Shown here one piece after another: positions 10,973-22,456 of a stretch of DNA of 64,000 bases. Numbering within the stretch: position 1 is the stretch's first letter; the number at the start of each line of letters is the position of its first letter. Position numbers and translations under genes: made by a program. Source of the DNA: Sphaerolaimus hirsutus (Eukaryota > Nematoda > Chromadorea > Monhysterida > Sphaerolaimidae); assembly GCA_964036195.1 (NCBI GenBank), contig OZ038454.1, positions 7,502,001-7,566,000 on the forward strand. Direction: 5' to 3'. The notes under the pieces are model-generated. The model saw only the letters and a list, made by a program, of their open reading frames with translations. It did no database searches and was not told the DNA's origin.

Positions 10973-11896
10973 CGGGAATTAGAGCTCAGCGTCGATTCGA
11001 CGTGAAATGATGACGTGAAATGATGTCGTGAAATTAATTACATGAGAACGGACAAAGATATGGTCTTGTAATTTCAGAATAAGATTGTCCTGGTAATTGT
11101 GTATAATGTCCCAAAAAAGATTTAAAAAATATTAAGTAATTAATGTGTTATTAATTGTACATCAAAATTGCATCTTTTCACAGCAACATTTCCCGTCAAA
11201 CATTTCACGTCAGCAACTTTTCACGTCAGCAACATTTCACGTCGCATAAAATGTTGACGTGAAATGTAAGTCGTCGAATCTTTTCACGTCAGAGTGTTGA
11301 CGTGAAAAGATGTTTACTGATAAACATTTTACGTCAAAAACATTTCACGTCAAGCTGTAATTACAATTTTATGTGTGACGTGAAATGAATGTGTAATATA
11401 TATTTTTAAGTGAAATGAATGGTAAAAGTGATTTTTAAGTGTGTATATTATTTCTTTTGTATTTATTTGTAACTTTTCATGTAACTTTCATGTAAACTAA
11501 TTAGTGCACCTATGTTTTTTTGTGATTTCATAGAAATGCACATTCCTGCATCCCATTCTGGTGTACATTGGCCGATTTTGACGTCATTCAAGTATGTTGG
11601 TGTTTGGGGTCTGGTCTATAACGAATTGTCTTGGTTTGTTCAAATAATCCCCCAGTCCCGAGATAATGGGGGTCTATAAAAGGGTGGTAATTTTGAATAG
11701 CCAATCTGCACATTGACTTTGAAGCTTAATAACTCATGCATTTCTAGGCTGATTTGGATCGTTCAACACTTAAAATGATCAGGACAGCCTGCAGATTCAA
11801 TTTTTGTGGTTGTAGTAGTGATGTCTAAATTCCGTATGCCGATTTGACCCGGTTTTTAGACATGAAAAAAATTATTTTTTTGAACATGCTATCATA

Positions 11897-12100
11897 TAGT
11901 GATGGAATGGCGCCACGCCGCTGGCACCATTTGAGGGTGCTAAGGGGCGCCACGCCATGGCACCATTGGCGCTTTTTCCTTTTTCCTGTGGAGCCATTGA
12001 TGCCTGGCGCTCTTCTTTCAGATGGCGCTATGGCGCCCTTGGCGCTTGCGCCATTTTCCCGTGGCGCCCATGGCACCTGGCACGCTGCTTCTGGTGCGCC
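11897..12100. mobile_element. GGCGCC-word element
   Basis: The left terminus TAGTGATGGAATGGCGCCAC matches the family's hAT-type end. The interior alternates GGCGCC-rich words with CTTTTTCC spacers. The right terminus has decayed, and overlapping open frames on both strands are a by-product of the palindromic words. Confidence 0.75.
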
Positions 12101-12655
12101 AACTTTTGACTGGAACACGATATTGTAATAATTTTCTGGCCAGATTACTTCTTTTCATCTATAGTGTATGATAGAATGTTCAAAAAAACGTCTTGAAAAA
12201 TTATTATTATGACTATTCTTCATGTTAAATTTTAAATTTAAAAATCTTTTTACGTCAAATCATTTCACGTCAAACTATTGCATGCAATCGTTGACGTGAA
12301 AAGATGCAAAGTAATTTTATGAAATAAAGAAAATTTTCAGTTATTTTTTGATATAAATTCAATTTTTTTTGTACTTTTATGATTCAAATACAATTTATAA
12401 TGTACTTTTATGACTTTAATATAATTTTTTTAGAAATATAACCTTTTATACTGTTTTTTTTGTAAGTAAATGTAAATGTAAAGTATTTATTTTAACTTTT
12501 AAATGTGAGTATATCACAAGAGTAGGTATTTTTGAGAATTTTGCTCCAATTTTCACTCTTTTGTATATCACCCATTTTGCCACAATTTTCACTCTTGTGT
12601 ATTTCACCCAAGTTTTACTCTGGTGTATATCACAGGGTTGTGAAGAGTACTGAAC

Positions 12656-13154
12656 CAGGGGTAGGAAAGTGGGGGTTGGGGGTGGATTAACCCCCCCCCA
12701 AACCGCCCAGCTATCTATCTATCCTGGAGGCAAAATTTTGGGCTACTATCCCCTAAACCACCCCCCCCCCAAATCGGCCAGCTATCTATCTATCTATCTG
12801 GAGTGATTTTTGAGAAACTATACCCCAATTTTCACTCAAAATCGTTATTTTTCATACCTTTATATAGATTTTCACCTCCAAAATCACTAGTTCATGCATC
12901 TAACTGCCTATTTTCAGCTATTTTTAGTAAGTACTATATGTCCTTATATACCCATTTTTAGCCATTTTTCACCTACTTTTAGCAATTTTTCTTCTTTTCC
13001 TCTCTTCTATGCCTATATATTGAACCCCCGCGAACCCCCCCCCCAAACTCCCCACTACCCAACCCCCCAGAAAATTTTTCAGCTATCTATCCCTCCAGAG
13101 GAGCTATTTATTATCTATCCAAACCCCGGATGGCTGAAATCTAGAATACCCCTG
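12656..13154. mobile_element. hAT-type non-autonomous element, 8-bp target duplication TACTGAAC
   Basis: CAGGGGTAGGAAAG at the left and CTAGAATACCCCTG at the right form short inverted ends. The element is flanked exactly by TACTGAAC (12648-12655 and 13155-13162). The interior carries AGCTATCTATCTATC words and CCCCCCCC runs at both sides. The target is a GTTGTTA-family repeat, whose uninterrupted counterpart GTACTGAACTTTTCC is at about 26692. No coding capacity. Confidence 0.9.
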
Positions 13155-13227
13155 TACTGAACTTTTTTGAAAGTAAACATAAATGTTAAGTATTTATTTT
13201 TACTCACAGTTGAGTCTCCAGGTGTTT

Positions 13228-13515
13228 TCAAGCAGAGGAAAAATACCCTCCCTGATTTACCCCCATCTGGAACATGATGTTTTTATGTACATCACTTAAA
13301 TATGTAATGAACATGATGAATTGATTGATGTCAATTTGCATCACAGTAACACAGACAAGTACACATATACTTATACATGGATGTCTTAATATATCCTTAG
13401 TTTTGGGCATGCAAAACACCACTCTTTACTACGATCCTTACTGAAAATTTCTGGCAAAATAATAACCCCCCTTGAAATACCCCTGCAAAATTTCCACTCT
13501 GAAAAATATACCTCC
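13228..13515. mobile_element. TACCGTATTTCC family, long-form fragment
   Basis: It contains the long-form centre (ACATGATG and ATGTACATCA words, then ATCACAGTAACACAGAC) and the right-hand AATAATAACCCCCCTTGAAATACCCC words. Both terminal inverted ends are lost. Confidence 0.55.
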
Positions 13516-13626
13516 TGGGGAAGAGACATATTCAGGATTTTTGAGTGGGGGGGGGGGGCTGTTTGTTTACAGAGCTCGGCAAGAGTGGGGGGGGGGTCTC
13601 AGCCCCCCTAAAATTTTTCCCTACAG

Positions 13627-13708
13627 AGTGACGGAATGGCGCTGTGGCGCTGGTGCCACTCATAGGCACCATGCCATGGCGCCATTGGCATTGGCGCCAG
13701 CACCAGGG
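13627..13708. mobile_element. GGCGCC-word element fragment
   Basis: AGTGACGGAATGGCGCTGTGG followed by ATGCCATGGCGCCATTGGC is a short, diverged left part of the family. Confidence 0.6.
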
Positions 13709-14128
13709 ACCACTGTATATGTATTTATGTAAATATACATACATATACAGTGACAGGGACAAAATAGAGTGCTTGCTTGGAGAATTGCGTTTATGGGATT
13801 GATATTTATGTAGAAAATACTAAGTGTATAGGGTATAATTGCGCGCTTGCACACAAAATTTTCACACACATTACAAGAGTTGTATTTTCCAGGGGTTTTC
13901 AGGTCTCACCCCGGGAAGGGGGAGCTGCAGCTCCCCCCCCTGAATACAGCCCTCCCCTGGGGGTATTTTGAGGAAATACAGGAAGTATGTAGATGGTATA
14001 AATACTGTTCTAATGTAATGTACAGTCATTGTAATGTACAGTCATTGTAATGTATGGATGTTTTATACTAAGAATGTCTTAAAACTAATGAAAATGCACG
14101 CTCGCATACAAAAAAATGCAAAATAACG

Positions 14129-14569
14129 TCCGTATTTCCTCAAATACCCCCGGGGGGTGATTGTTTCATCGTGGTCCCGAGAGGGGGGGGGGGGTTAAAC
14201 GAGGGGGGGGTATTTCGAGGGGGGGGTATTTCGAGGGGGGGGGGTTATTATTTCACCAGAAATTTTTTCAAATCCTAGTAGAAAATCGTTGTTTGTGATG
14301 TACACTGGGGTAGAAAAATGCATCAATAACTGACATGTATAGACTCTTGTAGACTAATAGTAGTATGTAGATGGTATAAACACTGTTCTAACGTGATTAC
14401 AACATTGTTTTAACATGTGTTCTGCACTACGCAGAACACAAACTGCAGTATTTGTCATGTACGTTCTCTTTAAACTCAATCTGGGGGGGTATTTCAAGGG
14501 GGGTGATTGTTTCATAGTGGTCTCAAGAGGGGGGTATTTCAAGGGGGGTTATTTCGAGGAAAAATGGTA
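14129..14569. mobile_element. TACCGTATTTCC family element
   Basis: CCGTATTTCCTCAAATACCCC at the left and TTATTTCGAGGAAAAATGGTA at the right enclose G-runs of 6-13 separated by TATTTCGAG, and two copies of GGTGATTGTTTCAT. The centre (GTATGTAGATGGTATAAA) is also present to its left at 13985, suggesting an older local duplication. Confidence 0.65.
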
Positions 14570-15129
14570 GTGTTTAAGTACTAAACGTTTTGGCTGAGGT
14601 TCTTAAAAAAGTGTTTTTTCAAACCTTCTAACACCTTTTTGAAACATTTTTAAAAAACCCTGCCATCCCTACACTGAAGCCTCCATTACACATAGTCACC
14701 ATTGTTTACTGACCAGAGTTGATGTTTTACAGAGAATAGAATCATATTTCATCATAGTAAAACATGTAATATGTAAAAAAGAACATTTTTTTAAATGGAA
14801 GCATTGAAAACCATTTTTTTTAACAGCACTAGAAATTTTGCATTTTTTTGCATGCAAGCTTGCAATTGAACATACCCATTGCCAGTGGTGGTTGTTTTCA
14901 TTGCTTTTGAGGCATTTTTAGTGTAAAGCTTCCATTTGTTAATGCTTTTGTGTAATACTAAGCCATGATATATTTATGTAGTATACGATATCCCACCAAT
15001 GTGCTCCCACATACTTCTACAGTGTGAAACATCACGGTCAATGTATTAGCCCTCCATTTTAACTTTATTAAAGCACTATTCCATGCCAAATTTTACTTGA
15101 AGTCAAGAACATTCAACAAAATGTGATAT

Positions 15130-15294
15130 CAGTGGTCTCCTAGGGGGGGGGGCTGGTGGGGACTGCCCCCCCTGACTTATAACCTGTTTTGAGTGATTTT
15201 TCCATTTCTGCCTTCTATGCACTGAAAAAGCCCCCGCAAGCCCCCCCATGGCAAATTTCCAGCCCCCGCGAGAGCCAAATCTTGGAGACCCCTG
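15130..15294. mobile_element. Small hAT-type element with decayed target duplication
   Basis: CAGTGGTCTCCTAGGGG and TTGGAGACCCCTG form inverted ends. The flanking octamers TGTGATAT and GGAGATAT agree at 6 of 8 positions. The 165-bp interior is rich in AGCCCCCGCGAG-type words. Confidence 0.65.
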
Positions 15295-16067
15295 GGAGAT
15301 ATACCATAATTGTTAAAACATAAATTACTCAATAAATACAGATACTCAAGTACTGCATAAATACATTTACATTTCCGCCCCCCCCCCCTTGAAAAAATAC
15401 TGGTACTCACTTACCCACATACTTTTTGAAAGTATTGTTTATACGGTTTTTCAAAGCGTCAAGGAAAAAAAGAAGAGAAAGGCTAAAAATAGGGGCAAAA
15501 TAGCATAAAATAGACAACAACACACTCACTAGTGAATTTGATGGTGAAATAGTTTGAAAATTAGTGATTTTGAGTGAAAACATTGGCAAAATTTCTCAAA
15601 ATGCCCACTTTTACTTTTTCCTGGGACGATAGTGATTTACTCACATTTATTCATGGTCATGGGTAAAAGTAAAAAATAATTACTTTACATTTTTTTAGCC
15701 ATTTTTCACCTACTTTTAGCGATTTTCCCCATTTTCTTCCTTATACACCTTGAAAAAGCCTATATGTTGAACCCCTGCAACTGAAATCACCACTTATAAT
15801 GCTATCCTGTGGCTCCACGTCAACTCTATGGCTGTATAATAACATAACAAGGTATCGCCACTTGTCAGATATACCTGTATAACTATTCTAATCACTTCAT
15901 TAAATGGATCGGCACATCATTCTGATCATTTTAAGTGCTCAACCATAAAAATCTGTAGAGATTTCATGTAAATATTGCAGTAAAGAATGTGCAGACACTA
16001 AGAAACTACCTGACAATTACTTCTGGACACCGAGACTGGTGCACTGACTCCTGCTGAACGTCTAGGC

Positions 16068-16346
16068 TAGTGATGCAAAAAGTGCTTGGACTTTGGCGCC
16101 AAGCGCCAAAAGCACCATGGCGCTTTTTCAAACCCCAGCGCCAAGCACCAATGGTGCCAGAGAAATATGGCGCCAAGCACCAGTGCCACGCGTTTTGTTC
16201 CTGGCGCCATACAAAAATAGCGCCAAGCACCAAAATGGTCATTGCGCTTATCCTAACCCCAACAAGCACCAATGGCGCCAGAGCAATATAGCGCCAAGCA
16301 CCAAAAGCGGCTCCGGCGCCAGCGGCATGGCGCTTTTCCATCACTA
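16068..16346. mobile_element. GGCGCC-word hAT-type element
   Basis: TAGTGATGCAAAAAGTGC and GCGCTTTTCCATCACTA are the inverted ends. The flanking octamers GTCTAGGC and GTCTGGGC agree at 7 of 8 positions. The interior iterates AGCGCCAAGCACCAA words, so the family word has drifted here by CpG decay (GGCGCC to AGCACC). Confidence 0.85.
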
Positions 16347-16699
16347 GTCTGGGCCATAAAATGCTGAACAGTTCGACCTGTTTGAACAGTTTGAAAAACT
16401 GTTCGAACAGCAATTTTCCAGTTCAGATTGGGTAGTTGAAAACGTTTAGTGTCGTCAGTTCATCGGAAATGTTTGGTTTCAGTGTGTGTTCCCATTGTTG
16501 AATCTTTTTACGTCAACATATCATCAAATCTTTTCACGTCAAGATGTTGTCTGATCTTTTCACGTCACCATGACGTCGGATCTTTTTACGTCAGATAGCT
16601 GTAATTCAAAAATCTTTTTACGTCAAAACTTTTCACGTCAAACATTCCACGTCATCATTTCACGTTACATGCTCCAGCTCTAATTCTGGCTTAATGGTA

Positions 16700-18000
16700 A
16701 ACTAGTGTGCAGGGGTTCAATAATTCAATAGTAACCCATTGATCTGCTTCATCAAAAGAATCGATGTGGGTTCTTGTTGCAAGTTGTTGAACAGGGCACT
16801 GTCTGACAATCCAACAGGTGCCACTTCCAGACCATATAAACTGCCCTGTAATATGTCAAATGTCATGCAAAGTGTCAAAGTCATGGCAAATGCTCTGGAG
16901 AATAGCAAACTGTGCTAAATTTAGGTGAACCAAGGTAAATTACAGTGAAAATAAGGTTAAAAGGTGATCCAACCCTAAAAACTATCCAAATACAGCATTT
17001 AAAGGTTCAAATTCAATAATTTTCCAAAATAAATTCGAAAATTGCTAAAAAAGATTTGAAAATTCAAAAATTAAATTTGAAATTCAAAAATTTTTTTGAA
17101 GAAAAATTCAAAAATGAATTTCAGAAAACAACACTTAAAAATTAAAATCCTTTTTCTGGGGGTTTGCCATCGTTAGTGACAGGTTACATAATTACCGTCG
17201 CGTGTTGAAGACTATTTTTCGCTCTATTTTATTATACGGGACCGGTTTTAGATGTGTTTTCGACTTATTTTATGCAGAAACACTAGGCAACAGTCTTCTG
17301 AAAAAGTAACTGTGTACCGTATTCCTCTGATTATAATTCCCAGGGTGCATTTCAAATTTGAGGGCCTTTTCAAACACTTTCAAGTGTTGTGCATATTGCC
17401 CAGACACTAGTGATGGAAAAGCACCAGTGTTGTAGTTGGAGTCTACTACATTCTATACACTTGCATTTCCACAGTTGTATAGGTTTTTGGGTGATTGGTC
17501 TGAACCCCTAAACTTCATGTTTCAGCCAATCTTCATATGTGCCTACTTGGGTGTTTAGGTCAGTTGATGTTCATTGACTCATTTCCCTCATTATTCATGT
17601 CCCCTTCGGGGGGTGACCTTCTATGAATATGAGATGCTAGACTTTGAGACCCGTGTCCCCGAGGGAATTTTCAACAAGAACACACAACTACACCACATCA
17701 CAAACACAAGTCTCCTCTGGTCATTGGCTTAGTGGACTTGGCTTCGCCTCTTGTCCAAGGTCCACATGCCAATCCAACTGAAACCAACTACATGTTTCTC
17801 ATCTGTATGCCACGGACTCAGCACTCTGTGAGCTCTGTTTCCTGTGTGCACAACATGGTGATCGTACTGGCTTGAAAATTCTCAAGCCTATGTGCACCCG
17901 CACGCCCCCAACTGTCCCAAGATGACATCAGTGGCACCCCAATCAAACCTGCAGCAGCACTGCCAGCAAGAGCAACCCCCGCAGCATGCCACAAGTGCGC
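16700..18000. other. Region without recognisable genes
   Basis: 16970-17150 iterates AAATTCGAAAATT-type words. A TAGTGATGGAAAAGCACCAG terminus at 17410 is a solo GGCGCC-family end. The rest has only short open frames, and I cannot assign it. Confidence 0.5.
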
Positions 18001-18029
18001 ATACATGACACAAAAGATGTCAAATGCCA

Positions 18030-18368
18030 AACTCACCCTGGCTGTCAAAGCAGCAACTGGGAACAGAGGCAACAGGTCAGCAGTCCAGCAGAGACACCGA
18101 CAGCCTAACCCCAGCCATCAAGCAGCGACACCAGTAACTGAGGCAAATAAGTTGGCTGTCAAGCAACAACACCGACAGCCCAAAAACCCTGGTCGGCAAG
18201 CAGCGACACCGGCAACAGAGGCAAACAGGTCGGCTGTCCAGCAGAGACACCCACAGCCTAAAACCCCCGGTTGTCAAGCGCCACGAACTGAGGCAAACAG
18301 GTTGGCTGTCAAGCAGCGACACCGACAGCCTCACCATCCCAGCTGTCAAACAGCAACACTGGAAACCC
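18030..18368. repeat. ~75-bp minisatellite with open reading frame
   Basis: Four to five units of 72-78 bp follow the pattern GTCAAGCAGCGACACCGACAGCC...ACTGAGGCAAACAG. Unit lengths are multiples of three, and one frame stays open through the array on the plus strand (units begin AVQQRHRQP or AVKQQHRQP, alternating). The minus strand is also open (LSVSLLDSQPVCL). The open frame runs on into an adjoining transposon, so I do not call a gene. Confidence 0.75.
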
Positions 18369-18369
18369 A

Positions 18370-18749
18370 AACCTCGAATAACTCCCCCCCCCTGAATAAG
18401 TCCCCCTGCTGGCGGGGTGAGGAAAAAATAACTCCCCCCTTGAATAACTACCCCCTCTTAAATAACTCCTCCCTCTGATGAAAAGGATAGGATACAAATC
18501 TAAAAAAGAATAGTAGCCTATGGCAGCGACAGCAGATACATAATGTGTATGCAGTGTATACACATTGTTTTGTTGTTGTTGGACAGTGAAATACCTGATT
18601 ACACGAGTTTACATACTGAATCTATACAATGAATTAAGTCCAAGTTTCCTGAGGAAATAATAACTCCCCCCTCGAATAACTCCCCCCTTGAATAACCCCT
18701 CCTCCAAAACTTCTGACAAAAAAATAACTCCCCTGGGGTCTTATTCAAG
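18370..18749. mobile_element. CTCGAATAACTCCCCC-word element cut by assembly gap
   Basis: It begins ACCTCGAATAACTCCCCCCCC and shows the same right-hand words (CTTCTGACAAAAAAATAACT) as the complete copy at 873-1292. The right terminus runs into the N block. Confidence 0.7.
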
Positions 18750-18949
18750 NNNNNNNNNNNNNNNNNNNNNNNNNNNNNNNNNNNNNNNNNNNNNNNNNNN
18801 NNNNNNNNNNNNNNNNNNNNNNNNNNNNNNNNNNNNNNNNNNNNNNNNNNNNNNNNNNNNNNNNNNNNNNNNNNNNNNNNNNNNNNNNNNNNNNNNNNNN
18901 NNNNNNNNNNNNNNNNNNNNNNNNNNNNNNNNNNNNNNNNNNNNNNNNN
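18750..18949. other. Assembly gap (200 N)
   Basis: Exactly 200 unknown bases, the usual size for a gap of unknown length. It falls in a C-rich repeat. Confidence 0.99.
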
Positions 18950-20100
18950 CTGAGTACAGATATACTCGGCGTACGTGATACTCTGCCCTCGCACTGATTT
19001 ATGTTTCGTGTTGGAAGCGTGCCAATGATTATTAAATCATGCGATTTCCGATATGTTTATGAATAACATTATAACAACAATCAATTGTGTCATCATTTTT
19101 TGAAAATCGGACGCGTTAACCATCGTTGGCACACTTCCAGCGGGAACCACGCATGCAGGGTGTAAAGTAACCGGAGTATACGTTTTCATAGGATACGCAA
19201 ACGTATTTACTAACTACTCTAGTATACGCATTTTTCGAGTAAGCGTAAATACGTTCTAACAGTAACAACTATGCACAAATTACATTTTCTGTGTGTATAT
19301 AACCAGGTGAATATAATCCCACATATCAGCTCTCACGCCGCACTGATCCATTCTATTTAAGCAGGGAACCATACAAAAACACGGGCATCCATTCAAAGTT
19401 TACGGTATCCGTGCGCATTGCCGCGCCGTGCATCGATATGACACGGCGCGCGTTCATTACCAGACAGTAAGTATTTAGGTCGCTGCATCAGTTGATATTC
19501 ATTAATGCCCGCGTGCCTCCGCGGTGCTTGGGGGTGGGGGGGGTTGTTTCAAAGGGGTGGCACGGCAAATGGGGGTTTTGATTGACCCCACCCAGTTTTT
19601 TTCGGGCAGCGAATAATTTTGGGTGATGCGATGCGAGGGGGACTCAAAATGTTCCCATAAACTAGATATGCACATCGTAGGTTCCGGGAGGACAAATTTC
19701 AGACAAATGTCGACCGAACCCCCGGTAAAAGTTAAAGCCCAACTTACAGCATAACGTAAAATTGCGCTGAAACGACAAATTTATCTTGAACGTAAAATCT
19801 TTATATTAAAAACGATTAAGAATTAATTAATTAATTTGTAATGAAACAAGCGTTAACAATTTTTTGATCACGTTCAAAAATAAGCGTGAAAACTTATTTT
19901 TTTAAAGCTGTAAACGCCCCTTAACCGCGCCAGACACAGTGACATCACAAGTGAAGTTTCCGATGCCATGTGGGGACAGATTTAATTCTCCCTACAGATT
20001 TGTAGGATAGGGCGTACGCCCGATAGATTTTTCAAAGTTCAGCCGCATCGACGCACATGCATCGAGAGCAAGGCGGTTTGTAAAATATACGAAACCATCC
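18950..20100. other. Region without recognisable genes
   Basis: 19190-19270 (ACGCAAACGTATTTAC, GTAACAACTATG) is a remnant of the GTTGTTA family. The rest, including the CpG-rich 19380-19540 stretch (GCCGCGCCGTGCATCGATATG), has no long open frame or splice-supported exon that I can see. Confidence 0.5.
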
Positions 20101-20106
20101 CTTAAG

Positions 20107-20456
20107 GTCGCCGATATTGCAATATGACGTATATCGCTTCGATTTTGGCCCGGAAATCACTATTTCGTCATTTCTTGGCCGTCTGCCAAATAGCTTTTTA
20201 TTTTATTTTGTCGGGCGGTTACTCGCATAAGTCGCGCTTTTGTGTAGTCAGGTGGTCACTTTTTTAGTGTTCACTGCCTACAACCGAAACCATGAGGGCA
20301 GCGACAAGAAAGAAATGCATGCACGCCCGATGCATGCATGTAACCCGCCCGACAAAATAAAACAAAAAACGAATTGGCAGACGGCCAAGAAATGACGAAA
20401 TCGTGATTTCCGGGCCAAAATCGAAGCGAAATACGTCAAATTGCAATATCGGCGAC
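20107..20456. repeat. Foldback repeat with ~117-bp arms
   Basis: GTCGCCGATATTGCAATATG at 20107 returns as its complement ending at 20456. The arms cover about 20107-20222 and 20340-20456 and include TTTCTTGGCCGTCTGCCAA and TTGTCGGGCGGTTAC. The 117-bp spacer contains GATGCATGCATG. The right arm retains several base differences from the left, so it is not a sequencing artefact of one strand. Confidence 0.85.
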
Positions 20457-20484
20457 CTGCACCTGCATCTGGTGGATTCACAAC

Positions 20485-20744
20485 TAGGGTGTCAAATTTC
20501 CGTTTTCCGTTTCCGCTTTCCGCAGGCAATTTCTTTCCGTTCCGTTTTCCAGCAAGTGCAAAAAATTTTCCGTTTACGCTTCCGTTTTCCGGCAAGTGCA
20601 AAATTTTTTCCGTTTCCGCTTTTCCGCAGGCAAAATTCTTACAGTTTTCCGCTTTCCGCAGGCAAATTTTTTCCGTTCCGTTTTCCGGCAAGTGCAAAAA
20701 AATTTCCGTTTCCGTTTTCCGTAAAAAAATTTGTTGACACCCTA
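20485..20744. mobile_element. TTTCCG-word hAT-type element
   Basis: TAGGGTGTCAAATTTCCG and AATTTGTTGACACCCTA are the inverted ends. The flanks share CACAAC on both sides (six matching bases). The interior iterates TTTCCGTTTTCCGGCAAGTG and GCTTTCCGCAGGCAAATT. Long open frames on both strands (SFRFPFP-like, ENGNGKRK-like) come from the iterated words. Confidence 0.85.
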
Positions 20745-20968
20745 CACAACCGATTTTGTTTTGTCAGTCACGAATTGCAGCCAAATTTTCCGTCGTAATT
20801 CGCCATTAGCACAACTTTTGCAGTGCGGTGCAGCGCATTTGTAACGATACGTTCAGACAATGACTCAGTTATGCGCGACTAAGTGTTGCAGCATTCACCA
20901 AAGGCCCTGGTGGAATTCATGCGCGGTAATAAAACGAGGTAAAAAACATTTTTTGATGGTTCGCGGGA

Positions 20969-21145
20969 CACTCCCAGACACTGTAAAATACCCTGTAAAA
21001 TGTAAAATGTCATGCAAAGTGTCAAAAGTCATGTAGAATGCCTGTAAAGTATCATACAGTTTGCCATGTTCCAGGACATTTTACACGACTTTTAACACTT
21101 TGCATGACATTTTACATTTCATAAAAGCATTTTACAGCCTCTAAA
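20969..21145. mobile_element. CTGTAAAATG-word inverted element
   Basis: CTCCCAGACACTGTAAAATA at the left; ATTTTACAGCCTCTAAAAG at the right. Inner words GTCATGCAAAGTGTCAAAAGTC return inverted as CTTTTAACACTTTGCATGAC. Same family as 21507-21832, 37774-37911 and 56738-56956. Confidence 0.75.
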
Positions 21146-21506
21146 AGTGGCACCAAACCAAGACCAACATGCAAATTCCACATAAAGTACCTATGTAGGC
21201 CCTTCGAAAGACTATTCACATGCGCGGCGAGCAAAGGCAGCAAGTTGAGCAGAAAAGAAGCCATAGAAGCGGGAGCGCGCATTTCCCCATCGCATGTATA
21301 ATGTTGGCCGGTGCTGCGCGTTAGTTACGCGTAATTTCATTGCGCGCAGCCCTCCCCCCCCTATTCAACCGTGGGGGAAATTACTTACTCGCCTATTGAT
21401 TACGGCCATGGGAACACAGGGGCGGGCGCCGCCCCGGCCCCCCATTCGCTTCACGTGCGCAACCCCCCCCCCCCCCTGATGTAGCGCTAGGAATGCGACC
21501 CGGTGA

Positions 21507-21832
21507 CAGTCCCGGACCCTGTAAACGACCCTTCAAAGTGTAAAAGACCCTGTAAAATGTCAAGTGTTATGTAAAAGACCCGGTAAAGTGTCAACTGTCA
21601 TGTAAAAGACCCATTAAAGTGTCATGTGTTTTTGTATCCAAATCTTACTTTTTGACAGATTTGGCTGCAAAAACATAAGATGTGCATACAGTTCAATAAG
21701 ATTTGGATACACATGACACTTAACAGGGTCTTTTACATGACATTTGGACCTTTTAGAGGGCCTTTTACATGACACATGACGTTTTACAGGGTCTTTTACA
21801 CTTTACAGGCTTTTTTACAGGGTTCGGGACTG
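21507..21832. mobile_element. CTGTAAAAGACC-word inverted element
   Basis: CAGTCCCGGACCCTGTAAA and TTTTTACAGGGTTCGGGACTG are the ends. Between them are many TGTAAAAGACCCTGTAAAGTG words that switch to the complementary strand at about 21660-21700, where TCCAAATCTTACTTTTTG and AAGATTTGGATAC form the tip. The flanking octamers do not match, so the target duplication is absent or lost. Confidence 0.8.
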
Positions 21833-21839
21833 CCCCCCC

Positions 21840-22140
21840 CCGGCACGACGGAAGCGTATCCTGGACCGGGTCGGAATCCGTAACCGGATTTGAGCGTTTT
21901 CGACCCGGGGCACTTTCGGTTTTGTATCCGCCTGACAACGTCGGGTTCACTGTGAATGAACCGCGACTTCGGGTCGGGTATAATCGGTTCGGGTCGGGTA
22001 TAATCGGGTCGAGTCGGGCGTCGGGCCATCATTTGGGAAAGGGGGCGTGCGAGACGATGATCAAAAGCAGTGCCCCGCACGCGGCCGAAAGTGCCCGCGC
22101 GCCGCGCCGGTAACACTAAAAGTTTCGGCGCGCAGGGACG
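21840..22140. repeat. GGGTCGGG-word stretch
   Basis: 21955-22030 iterates TCGGGTCGGGTATAATCGG, resembling the words in the elements at 27860-28184 and 54244-54371. The reading frames through it are compositional by-products. No boundaries could be placed. Confidence 0.45.
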
Positions 22141-22256
22141 AAATTCAATTAGCCCGACATGTTTTTCGTGCCGGGCGGATTATTACATCTGCCCGACGCA
22201 ATGTGGTTCTGATTGGTGGGTACTATTTTGGTTGACTTCCAATATAAAAGCTAATA

Positions 22257-22456
22257 TACCACATTTCCTCGAAATACTTCCGGGGGTGATCATTTCAGAG
22301 TGAAAATTTTGAGGGGGGGGGGGGTTAAACGGTGTAAAGAGTGGTATTTCAAGGGGCTGGGTTAATATCTTCATTGTGGCCATTTGAGAGGGTTATTTCG
22401 AGGTATTATAAATTTTAAGTGGCCATTTTGAGGGGGTGTTTCGAGGAAACACGGTA
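22257..22456. mobile_element. TACCGTATTTCC family, short form
   Basis: TACCACATTTCCTCGAAATA at the left and GTTTCGAGGAAACACGGTA at the right. The interior has G-runs up to 12 and two GTGGCCATTTTGAG-type words. It lacks the long-form centre. Confidence 0.8.

Larger units (their letters stand above)
10976..16686. mobile_element. Possible 5.7-kb element with CACGTCA-word ends
   Basis: GAATTAGAGCT at 10976-10986 returns as AGCTCTAATTC at 16676-16686. Just inside each end are dense TTTCACGTCA / TGACGTGAAA words (11000-11390 and 16495-16670, with more at 12245-12305). These are mostly in opposite orientation at the two ends, as expected for inverted termini. The interior is full of other repeats and no transposase is visible. 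It could instead be two independent solo copies, since no target duplication was found. Confidence 0.4.

Noticed and set aside
18005..18478. 157-codon frame over the minisatellite
   Set aside because: It runs out of the array into the CTCGAATAACTCCCCC transposon and both strands are open; no gene context.
20278..20798. Phenylalanine/proline/arginine-rich and asparagine/glycine/lysine-rich frames of 98-139 codons
   Set aside because: They are translations of the TTTCCG word array inside a transposon with defined ends. The same happens at 36734-37125 and 53319-54033.
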